Of a stretch of DNA of 64,000 nt, positions 1 to 8,733 are shown piece by piece; position 1 is the first letter of the stretch, and each line of letters starts with the position of its first letter. The stretch is from positions 1,685,001-1,749,000 of the forward strand of contig NZ_CP091799.1 in NCBI RefSeq assembly GCF_022024235.1. Direction: 5' to 3'. Under the pieces are notes generated by a model. It worked only from the letters and a program-made list of their open reading frames with translations, was not told where the DNA came from and ran no database searches. A program made the position numbers and the translations under genes. Source of the DNA: Segatella baroniae B14 (GTDB lineage Bacteria; Bacteroidota; Bacteroidia; Bacteroidales; Bacteroidaceae).

Positions 1-143
1 CTTCAAATGTATGGGTTGTCCCATTCGGAAATCCTCGGATCAAAGGTTATTTGCACCTACCCGAAGCTTATCGCAGCTTATCACGTCCTTCATCGCCTCT
101 GTGAGCCTAGGCATCCGCCATACGCCCTTTCTTACTTTTTTCT
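1..143 (-). rRNA. rrl: 23S ribosomal RNA, 5' end only (partial)
   Basis: The minus strand here carries the start of a 23S rRNA: the conserved early block GGCGTATGGCGGATGCC followed by the CTAGGC, CAGAGGCGATGAAGGACGTG region. The gene runs off the left edge, so only about 140 bases of some 2,900 are present. The exact 5' end near 143 is estimated by similarity to known 23S starts. It follows 16S, tRNA-Ile and tRNA-Ala in the standard bacterial order. Confidence 0.93.
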
Positions 144-317
144 TTACCGGTTCAGTCTTGCTTTTGAATTGCTTCTCAAGTAAGATGAACGGTAGCTCAT
201 ACTTTCAGCTGTATTGTTTCTTGAACTATTGCTAGTTCTCGCTACAGTTTTGCTTGTGTCAATATGTCAAAGATCTTATTGGCTTATCTCACTCTATCAA
301 AAGTGGATTACCTGAAG

Positions 318-391
318 TGGAGAATAACGGATTCGAACCGTTGACCCCCTGCTTGCAAAGCAGGTGCTCTAGCCAGCTGAGCTAATCCCCC
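318..391 (-). tRNA. tRNA-Ala (anticodon TGC)
   Basis: Read on the minus strand, a full cloverleaf is visible. The 7-bp acceptor stem GGGGGAT pairs with ATTCTCC, the anticodon loop CTTTGCAAG gives TGC, and the T-arm contains GGTTCGAATCC. The discriminator base is A at 318; CCA is not encoded. It sits in the 16S-23S spacer next to tRNA-Ile. Confidence 0.97.
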
Positions 392-427
392 AAACTTTTT
401 TTGGTTTGAGAAGACTGGAAGTTTTTG

Positions 428-501
428 TAGTCCCAGGCAGACTTGAACTGCCGACCTCCACATTATCAGTGTGGCGCTCTAACCAACTGAGCTATAGGAC
501 T
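428..501 (-). tRNA. tRNA-Ile (anticodon GAT)
   Basis: The minus strand gives acceptor AGTCCTA pairing with TGGGACT (one G-U), a D-arm with GCTCAGTTGGTTAGAGC, the anticodon loop CTGATAATG (GAT) and a T-arm with GTTCAAGTC. CCA is not encoded. It lies between 16S and tRNA-Ala in the rRNA spacer. Confidence 0.97.
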
Positions 502-681
502 ATAGTTCCGGGTTGGCTGACTGTCCAAGATTTCTGGGCTTGCATCTTCGAGCCCGGCTTCCTTTTTCTCTTATATATTAAACAGGTTCTGTAGTACAAG
601 GAAACTTTGGATGACATCAACCAACCTTTACGTTTGTCATGTCTCTTGACTTTTACTTACTTCTAAATAAGCATCTCTTCC

Positions 682-2213
<1,532 letters not shown>

Positions 2214-2464
2214 AAAATATCTTTGAATATCTAATTGAATAGATTATTTGTCTCTGTTTCAAGGACGCTTATCCTTTTATTGAAGTCGGTTTAAAGCCTG
2301 GACAAAAACTAAACTTGACGGTTCGTTTTTGTTACCCATTCACACATATTTATAATATGTGAACGCTTCTTGTACTACTTCTCTGTCTATGTAATCTTTT
2401 CAAAGAACTCTTTCTCTTAAGCCTCGTAACCAACGTTATTTGGCTGCTTCCGTTTGTTTGAAAG
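2214..2464 (-). other. rRNA operon leader
   Basis: About 250 bases lie between the predicted rRNA transcription start and the 16S gene. They should be transcribed as the 5' leader that is processed away. I see no gene in it. Confidence 0.6.
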
Positions 2465-2470
2465 CGAGTG

Positions 2471-2502
2471 CAAAGGTATACAAAATATCCATAACCTCCA
2501 AA
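2471..2502 (-). promoter_or_regulatory. rRNA operon promoter
   Basis: On the minus strand TTTG (2502-2499), a 20-base spacer and TACCTTTG (2478-2471) fit the Bacteroidetes primary-sigma consensus TTTG-N19/21-TAnnTTTG exactly. An A/T-rich tract lies upstream. The predicted start is near 2464. Confidence 0.82.
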
Positions 2503-2693
2503 TGTTTTCAAGAAAAAATTGCAAAAAACTAAGTTTTTGCACGTTCTTTGACAATGAAAGCTTAATTCCGTGGACGTACACATTATAATATATTAGGATA
2601 AAGGATTAAAGATTAAAATAATATATAAGGATTAAAAAAAAATAAGATCAGCACTACTTTTACCATTCTACGACATGTACAACAAAAGAGGGG

Positions 2694-2828
2694 TTTTGAA
2701 TTTTACGGACAAGAACCCTCATGAGGTTTGCGTATTTGAAATTACGATGTAAGAATGCCTCAAATACGTGAATTTTGAAGAATTTTCATATCTATCTGAA
2801 TATCAACACGTTACAGATTTTACGTATC
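2694..2828 (+). repeat. Dispersed non-coding repeat, copy 1
   Basis: This stretch of about 130 bp matches a second copy at 62651-62776 in the same orientation. Shared blocks include the TTTTGAATTT start, GTTTGCGTATTTGAA, ATTTTGAAG and AATATCAACAYGTTAC. A hairpin with arms 2727-2739 and 2760-2772 around a 20-base loop is present in both copies. The right arms differ at four places, yet all pairs are kept through G-U or A-U exchange. No coding frame is shared. The function is unknown. Confidence 0.7.
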
Positions 2829-2845
2829 ACCGGTTTAAAAAAGGG

Positions 2846-2956
2846 CGCCAAAACCCTAGCTCCTAGGGGTCGAAAGCTTAGGGTTGATGCGATAAGGTCA
2901 TAGAGTTTAGCGAACAAAGTCTTAGCTTTCGACCCCTAGGACCTGTGGTTTTGGCG
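2846..2956. repeat. Large imperfect inverted repeat (36-bp arms)
   Basis: The left arm (2846-2881) and the reverse complement of the right arm (2921-2956) agree at 32 of 36 positions, around a 39-base loop. Both arms contain CCTAGGGGTCGAAAGC, and the outer ends read CGCCAAAACC. The left arm plus the first loop bases can instead fold locally (ACCCTAGCT with AGCTTAGGGT). There is no open reading frame and no terminator-like T run. It could be a MITE- or REP-like sequence or a structured RNA. Confidence 0.75.
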
Positions 2957-3430
2957 GGAGAAAAAATCGAGGGGAAGAAAAAAGACCAAACAGGCTGATC
3001 AAAAGTTGAATATTTTAAGCTAGATGACGATTTTTGAAAACACTGTTTTTTGATAAATTATTTGACACACGGACCATCTTTCACATACAAGAACACGAAG
3101 GTTAACCCTTCGTTGAACATAGATATTCTTGCTTATACGCAGACTCACCATATCTATATAAACTTGTAGAGCTTTGGGGCTTGTTCAATCACTTCTGTAC
3201 AGACAGAACCAGTTACTAAAGCAGATTAGAGCCCATTAAAACTATTTGGAACTATTTTCAAATTATTCTTGATGTTTTTTCAGAAAGAGGCTTACCTATC
3301 ATATTATCAATTTATGAGTCTCATAATTTACGGAAATTTCTAGTAATATCAAAATGTGTCACTTTTTAAAGGGGACTCAGAACTTATTTTTCACAAGAAT
3401 ATAATTTTTCACCGCTAATCCAAGTCAAAA
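2957..3430. other. Gene-free stretch
   Basis: No credible open reading frame or RNA gene is visible. The only structure I see is a short palindrome centred on GTTAAC at 3095-3113 (ACGAAGG...CCTTCGT type). It separates the rRNA promoter region from the glycan genes. Confidence 0.5.
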
Positions 3431-3438
3431 AAATATAT

Positions 3439-3446
3439 TATCTTTG
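3439..3446 (+). promoter_or_regulatory. -7 promoter element of the SGNH hydrolase gene
   Basis: TATCTTTG matches TAnnTTTG 27 bases before the ATG. The -33 element is poor, so this is a moderate call. Confidence 0.5.
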
Positions 3447-3473
3447 CAGTACAAATCAAAAAATATATAAACC

Positions 3474-4292
3474 ATGAAGCGAATACTAACATTAGTTATG
3501 TGCGCATTAATCGCACTTCCATCGATTTCACAAAAATTTAATGAACATCCATGGAAGAAAAAAAGAGTTGCCTATTTCGGTGATTCCATTACAGACCCAA
3601 GACTCAAGGCATCCAAGACCAAATATTGGGGATTTTTAGAAGAGTGGTTGGGCATAACTCCCTATGTATATGGTGTAAGTGGAAGACAATGGAATGATAT
3701 TCCACGTCAAGCCGACAAATTAAAAGCTGAGCACGGTGATGATTTCGATGCCATTCTTATCTTTATCGGTACCAATGACTTCAATGCAGCCGTCCCTATC
3801 GGAGAATGGTATAACGTCAGTGCTGATTCAGTTGTTGCAGCTCACAAAGGTCAATGGGAAAAAGCGAAATATCTAAGATACCATCGTACCATGAACATGA
3901 ATAACAGCACGCTGAAAGGTCGAATCAATATTGCACTGGATAAATTAAAGAAAATGTATCCCAAGAAGCAAATTGTACTGATGACCCCAATACACAGAGC
4001 TGACTTTAAGAGTAGCGATACCAACATACAGCCAGCCGAAGACTATGCTAACGCTTGTGGATTTTTCATCGACGACTATGTACAGGCTATCAAAGAAGCA
4101 GGTAATGTATGGTCTGTTCCTGTAATAGACCTTAACGCACTTAGTGGGTTGTATCCTCTTACCGATGAAGGAGCCCAACTTTTCAACAAACCTGACACCG
4201 ACCGTTTACATCCGAACGACGCAGGACATTACCGTATAGCTAAGACAATACTCTATCAGTTGAGTACATTACCTTGCACTTTTGATATGTAA
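3474..4292 (+). CDS. SGNH/GDSL-family hydrolase, secreted
   Basis: A 272-residue protein with a signal peptide (residues 1-20, basic start, hydrophobic core, cut after SIS-Q). The SGNH blocks are in order: GDSIT with the nucleophile Ser at about 37-38, GTND at 99-102 for the oxyanion hole, and DRLHPNDAG with the Asp243-x-x-His246 dyad. The family contains carbohydrate esterases and lipases; with GH127 and GH115 nearby, deacetylation of a plant polysaccharide is a reasonable guess but not shown. It is followed after 111 bases by a gene with its own promoter. The ATG start is supported by the signal peptide and the promoter 27 bases upstream. Confidence 0.85.
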   Translation: MKRILTLVMCALIALPSISQKFNEHPWKKKRVAYFGDSITDPRLKASKTKYWGFLEEWLGITPYVYGVSGRQWNDIPRQADKLKAEHGDDFDAILIFIGTNDFNAAVPIGEWYNVSADSVVAAHKGQWEKAKYLRYHRTMNMNNSTLKGRINIALDKLKKMYPKKQIVLMTPIHRADFKSSDTNIQPAEDYANACGFFIDDYVQAIKEAGNVWSVPVIDLNALSGLYPLTDEGAQLFNKPDTDRLHPNDAGHYRIAKTILYQLSTLPCTFDM

Positions 4293-4341
4293 GATATAAC
4301 CAAAAATAAAAACAATAAGAGTCTTTTTATTCATGCTTTTA

Positions 4342-4373
4342 TTTGCCTATTTAACTCAAAAAAGGTACTTTTG
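4342..4373 (+). promoter_or_regulatory. Promoter of the coiled-coil protein gene (and probably GH127)
   Basis: TTTG (4342-4345), 20 bases, TACTTTTG (4366-4373): a full match to the Bacteroidetes consensus, 30 bases before the ATG. Confidence 0.78.
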
Positions 4374-4403
4374 CAAACACTATTTAAAAATTAAATATTA
4401 TAC

Positions 4404-5234
4404 ATGAATAAAAAGGCTCTTATTTGTTTTATCATCATTGGATCTGTTCTTCTAACAACGATTGTTTCTTTAAGCTATAACCTCAATGCACAGAAGAAAC
4501 AAAACCAAGATATGCTCGAACTTGCTGAACTTGACAAAAAAGAGCTAGAAGACCAATATCAAGAATTTGCTAATCAATACGGTGACATGAAAGACATGAT
4601 CACCGATAAGGAGATATCCTCTCAATTGGGTATACAACAGACAAAAGCACAACAAATCTTAAAGAAAATAAAGGTTACAGACCCTCATAATGCACAGGAA
4701 CTAGCCCGATTAAAAAAACAATTGCCTTCATTTAAAAACGTTCTTAAAGCCTATATGAACCAATTGGATTCGTTGAGAAAGACCAACAGTAATCTTATTG
4801 CAGAAAACGCTCGAGTAAAAGAACAATTCGATGAAGCAACCAATCTTATCACAGGACTGAACACCCAAAACAGAGACCTTTCTTATAAGGTTGCCATTGC
4901 CTCACAACTGAATGTAGACGATGTAAATTTACTTTTCAAAAATAAACGAGGAAAAACGACAAAGAAACCAAAAAAAGCGAAAACCATAGAAATTACATTC
5001 AACATCGCAAAAAATCCTACGGCTCCGAAAGACAACAAAAACATGACCGTAGTCGTCAAATCCCCAAATAAAGACTATAATACATCCAAAACTATCAGAT
5101 ATAATGGCCAAAGGACTCCAGTTTCCATTTCAATCCCTCTCCATGAGGACGAAGAATTAGAAAAGGGTATATATCAGGTTACTATTCTATCCAATGGAAA
5201 ACTACTTGACAAGGAATCTTACACCATTAAGTAA
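4404..5234 (+). CDS. Membrane-anchored coiled-coil protein, unknown function
   Basis: I do not recognise a named family. The 276-residue product begins with one membrane segment (about 5-26). A long charged, heptad-like region (about 28-165, rich in K, E, Q, L) should form a coiled coil. After a lysine-rich linker (KKPKKAKT, near 190) comes a domain of about 80 residues with alternating hydrophobic residues, probably a small beta-sandwich. The likely topology is N-terminal anchor with the rest in the periplasm. It has its own good promoter, and GH127 starts 73 bases downstream, so the two may be co-transcribed. A role in envelope organisation is only a guess. Confidence 0.75.
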   Translation: MNKKALICFIIIGSVLLTTIVSLSYNLNAQKKQNQDMLELAELDKKELEDQYQEFANQYGDMKDMITDKEISSQLGIQQTKAQQILKKIKVTDPHNAQELARLKKQLPSFKNVLKAYMNQLDSLRKTNSNLIAENARVKEQFDEATNLITGLNTQNRDLSYKVAIASQLNVDDVNLLFKNKRGKTTKKPKKAKTIEITFNIAKNPTAPKDNKNMTVVVKSPNKDYNTSKTIRYNGQRTPVSISIPLHEDEELEKGIYQVTILSNGKLLDKESYTIK

Positions 5235-5307
5235 TTTCTGACAGAAATAAATTGATGACAGAATAAAGGCCTGATCGTCTATCTGATATATTATTATAAG
5301 AAAGACG

Positions 5308-7407
5308 ATGAAGAAAATAACAACAGCCTTAGGTATTTTATTTTTTGCAAACACTTTCTGTTACGGCCAGTATAATGGTCTGACAGATATGAGTAAAAGT
5401 AAAATGGCCAAAATGGTTAACACACCAATTGGCTCAGTTCACTGGACTGGTGGATTTTGGAACAATCGCTTCCAAGTACTTAACCAAACTTCGATTTGGG
5501 ACATGTGGAATACATGGAATGATCCCAATGTATCACACGGATTTCGAAATTTTGAAATCGCAGCTGGAGATGTAGAAGGAGCCCACAAAGGTCCACCTTT
5601 TCATGATGGCGATATGTACAAATGGCTTGAAGCCTGCGCTACTGCTTATGCAATAACTAAAGATAAGAAACTTGACCAGTTAATGGACAAGTTTATTGAT
5701 GCAGTAGCCCGTTCGCAGCGAGCAGATGGATATATCCACACACCAGTTATCATCGAAGAGCGTAAAAAGAATGCAGAATCACACAGCAAAGATAATACTG
5801 TTATTGGTATCGAAATTGGTAAAGACCAGAAAAATGCTTTTGCCTCTCGACTCAACTTTGAAACCTATAACTTAGGTCACTTGATAACTGCAGGTATCAT
5901 ACACAAACGAGCAACTGGCAAGGATAATCTTTTCAAATGTAGTGTAAAAGCAGCTGACTTCCTATATAACTTCTTAAAGAATGACAGAGACGAACTTGCT
6001 CGAAATGCCATTTGTCCAAGCCATTACATGGGTGCATTCGAAATGTATCGCATGACAGGCAATAAGAAATATATGGAATTAGGCGAAGAACTGATTGCCA
6101 TTCGTGACAGCGTCAAGAATGGAGAAGATCATAATCAAGACCGAATTCCTTTCCGTCAGCAATATGAAGCAATGGGGCATGCTGTACGAGCAAATTACCT
6201 CTATGCAGGTGTAGCCGATCTATATGCTGAAACTGGTGAAGAACAACTGTACAAAAACTTGTCAAGCATCTGGGATGACATTGCAGAACATAAAATCTAC
6301 ATCACTGGTGGATGCGGCGCACTGTACGATGGTGTATCACCTGACGGTACCACTTATAACCAACCTTACATCCAACAGATACACCAAGCATACGGAAGAC
6401 AGTTTCAGCTGCCAAATGAGACCAGTCACAACGAGACCTGCGCTCAGATAGGTGAACTACTTTATAGCTGGCGACTATTGGAAACAACAGGTGATGCCAA
6501 ATATGCAGAAATGGTTGAAAACGAATTGTATAATGGTATTCTTCCTGGAATTTCACTAGACGGAACTAAGTATTTCTATACTCAGGCACTTCGTAAAAAC
6601 AAAGATTTCCCTTACGTTATGCGATGGCCAAAAGAACGTCAGAAATACATTTCTTGTTTCTGTTGTCCACCTAATACACTCCGTACATTGATACAAGCTC
6701 AGGAATATGCTTATTCCGTAAACAAAGAAGGAAGCGAACTCTATGTCAACCTGTATGGCGAAAACAAACTGAAGACCAAAAATCTGGATATAGAACAACT
6801 TACAGAGTATCCTTTCGAAGGCGATGTTAAACTAATTATTAACAAAGCCAAAGGACTGAAAGCCGTAAAGATGAGAATACCAGAATGGTGTCAAGAATCA
6901 GTAAACGAAATTATCAGCAATAGTACTATTACCAATAAGCGTGGAAAAACAATAGCTAAGCCTAATGTTATGTTAGAAAATGGCTACTTAACATTCCAAC
7001 ACAACTACCAAGCTGGTGACATCATCAAGATATCTATGCCTATGCAAGTGAAACTCATCGAAAGCAATCCTCTCGTAGAAGAAAACAAAAACCAAATAGC
7101 GGTAAAACGAGGACCTATCGTATACTGTTTGGAAGGCAATGACATCGAGGGAAAAGCTGATATCGATGACATCCAGATTCCTGCAGATGTAAACTTCAAA
7201 ACTGTAAAACAAACCATAGATGGTCATACCTTTACAGCTCTTGAAGGAAAAGTTGAATTAGCTCAGAGCAAGGCTTGGAATAACCGACAGCTTTATCGTG
7301 AACTGAAAAATAACAATAAACAAATTACCGTTCGTCTCATTCCTTATTATGCCTGGGGAAACCGAGGAAATCAGGATATGACAGTTTGGATGAACGTAAG
7401 AAAATAA
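5308..7407 (+). CDS. Glycoside hydrolase family 127 (beta-L-arabinofuranosidase type)
   Basis: A 699-residue secreted enzyme with a signal peptide (1-20). The family signature is clear: Glu376 and Cys378 in NETCAQ, and Cys452-Cys453 in CFCCPPN. These match the zinc-binding Glu, Cys and Cys-Cys of the characterised GH127 enzyme HypBA1, where the first of the paired Cys is the nucleophile. Other typical blocks are HDGDMYKWLEA, YITGGCGAL and AVKRGPIVYCLEG. The expected reaction is release of L-arabinofuranose from arabinan, arabinoxylan or hydroxyproline glycans; the neighbouring family GH146 has similar motifs, so the subfamily is uncertain. It lies between an SGNH hydrolase and a GH115 glucuronidase, which fits hemicellulose use. 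A terminator follows. Confidence 0.9.
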   Translation: MKKITTALGILFFANTFCYGQYNGLTDMSKSKMAKMVNTPIGSVHWTGGFWNNRFQVLNQTSIWDMWNTWNDPNVSHGFRNFEIAAGDVEGAHKGPPFHDGDMYKWLEACATAYAITKDKKLDQLMDKFIDAVARSQRADGYIHTPVIIEERKKNAESHSKDNTVIGIEIGKDQKNAFASRLNFETYNLGHLITAGIIHKRATGKDNLFKCSVKAADFLYNFLKNDRDELARNAICPSHYMGAFEMYRMTGNKKYMELGEELIAIRDSVKNGEDHNQDRIPFRQQYEAMGHAVRANYLYAGVADLYAETGEEQLYKNLSSIWDDIAEHKIYITGGCGALYDGVSPDGTTYNQPYIQQIHQAYGRQFQLPNETSHNETCAQIGELLYSWRLLETTGDAKYAEMVENELYNGILPGISLDGTKYFYTQALRKNKDFPYVMRWPKERQKYISCFCCPPNTLRTLIQAQEYAYSVNKEGSELYVNLYGENKLKTKNLDIEQLTEYPFEGDVKLIINKAKGLKAVKMRIPEWCQESVNEIISNSTITNKRGKTIAKPNVMLENGYLTFQHNYQAGDIIKISMPMQVKLIESNPLVEENKNQIAVKRGPIVYCLEGNDIEGKADIDDIQIPADVNFKTVKQTIDGHTFTALEGKVELAQSKAWNNRQLYRELKNNNKQITVRLIPYYAWGNRGNQDMTVWMNVRK

Positions 7408-7412
7408 ATAAT

Positions 7413-7447
7413 AAAAGGTGGCAATTCGCAAATTGCCACCTTTTTTT
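7413..7447. terminator. Bidirectional terminator between GH127 and mrp
   Basis: The stem AAAGGTGGCAATT pairs with AATTGCCACCTTT around a CGCA loop, with T runs on both sides. It serves the convergent genes on each side. Confidence 0.9.
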
Positions 7448-7464
7448 ATCTAATGAAATTCAGA

Positions 7465-8576
7465 TTAATGCTTACTTTCGTTAGTAACCGAAACTATTTT
7501 TGTAGGAGCTTGTTCCTTATTGCGACGATTAACGACAGTAACAACAGCCTGAGCCAAATTTATAAAGGCTAAACCTGTTAACGAAGAAGTATCACAAGCA
7601 GCAGGAGTACCAGCATCACCATTTTCACATATACTCTGAACTATAGGAATCTGAGCCAACAAAGGAGCATTCATTTCTTTAGCCAATTCCTTACAGCCCT
7701 CTTTACCAAAGATATAATATTTATTCTCAGGGAGTTCAGCAGGAGTAAAATATGCCATATTCTCTACTAAACCTAAAATTGGCACATTCACCTTATCGTT
7801 ACGATACATATCAATACCCTTACGAGCATCAGCCAAAGCTACTTTTTGAGGAGTACTTACAATAACTGCACCCGTAATGGATAACGTCTGAAGCAATGTA
7901 AGATGAATATCGCTGGTACCAGGAGGAGTATCAAGAATAAAATAATCAAGATCACCCCAATCAGCATCAGCAATAAGCTGTTTCAACGCAGATGTTGCCA
8001 TGCCACCACGCCATAATGTAGCCGTATCGGGATTTACAAAAAAACCAATACTCAACAATTTAACACCATATTTTTCAACCGGTGCTATGAGATCTCGCCC
8101 ATCTTTCTTAACAGCATAAGGGCGCTCGCTCTCTACACCAAACATCTTAGGCATAGAAGGACCAAAGATATCTGTATCCAGTAAACCTACCTTATAACCT
8201 AATTTAGCCAACGCAATAGCCAAGTTTGCAGAAACAGTACTCTTACCTACACCACCTTTACCTGAGCTGACAGCAATAATATTTTTCACACCAGGAAGCA
8301 TCTGGCCCACCTCTGGACGAGGAGCAGACTTAAATTCTGTAAGAATGGTAACTTCAACATCATTACTGATATGATAATGAATAGCAGCCTCAGCAGCTTT
8401 TACAGTAGATTTCAAGAAAGGATCGGTTTCACGAGGAAAAAGAAGAACTATTTCCACTTTCATACCATCAATCTTGGGCTGATCTGCCAACATCTCACTT
8501 TCAATAAGATTTTTTTGGTTCCCGGATAGATGACCGTTGCCAGTGCATCTGTTATCAATTTGGGATATAATGTCAT
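7465..8576 (-). CDS. mrp: Mrp/NBP35-type P-loop ATPase, frame broken near the N-terminus
   Basis: The main open frame (7465-8493, 342 residues) contains the deviant Walker A SSGKGGVGKST (77-86), the GLLDTDIFGPS block and the ILDTPPGTSD switch of Mrp/ApbC proteins, which carry Fe-S clusters to target proteins. The usual N-terminus lies in another frame: an ATG at 8574-8576 encodes MTLYPKLITDALATVIYPGT, then a run of seven A (minus strand, 8516-8510) is reached. A -1 shift on that A-AAA-AAA run joins it to NLIESEMLADQ and restores a 370-residue protein with a DUF59-like start. Without the shift, reading ends shortly after. This may be an indel, a sequencing error, or true slippage. The full promoter upstream of 8576 shows that transcription includes this part. 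Confidence 0.85.
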
Positions 8577-8628
8577 ATCGTTGTTGTGTTTATTTTGAAC
8601 TTATATATATATACATCGTTTGCATATG

Positions 8629-8660
8629 CAAAAGTACCGATAAAATATAGAAACTACAAA
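8629..8660 (-). promoter_or_regulatory. mrp promoter
   Basis: On the minus strand TTTG (8660-8657), 20 bases, TACTTTTG (8636-8629). This places transcription start near 8622, upstream of the ATG at 8576 and not the internal ATG at 8493. Confidence 0.78.
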
Positions 8661-8698
8661 TAAAAACTAATTAATTTCTCTATGACACCGTTTTTAAC

Positions 8699-8706
8699 TA
8701 TATTTG
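8699..8706 (+). promoter_or_regulatory. -7 promoter element of the GH115 gene
   Basis: TATATTTG matches TAnnTTTG; TTTC at 8675-8678 is a near -33 match with a 20-base spacer. The element overlaps the upstream TTG codon at 8704, which therefore cannot be the translation start. Confidence 0.65.
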
Positions 8707-8733
8707 CAAATAAATCAAAACCAGAACAAATCT

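Noticed and set aside
2846..2956. Integron attC site
   Set aside because: The arms lack the GTTRRRY and RYYYAAC core sites, and no cassette gene is present.
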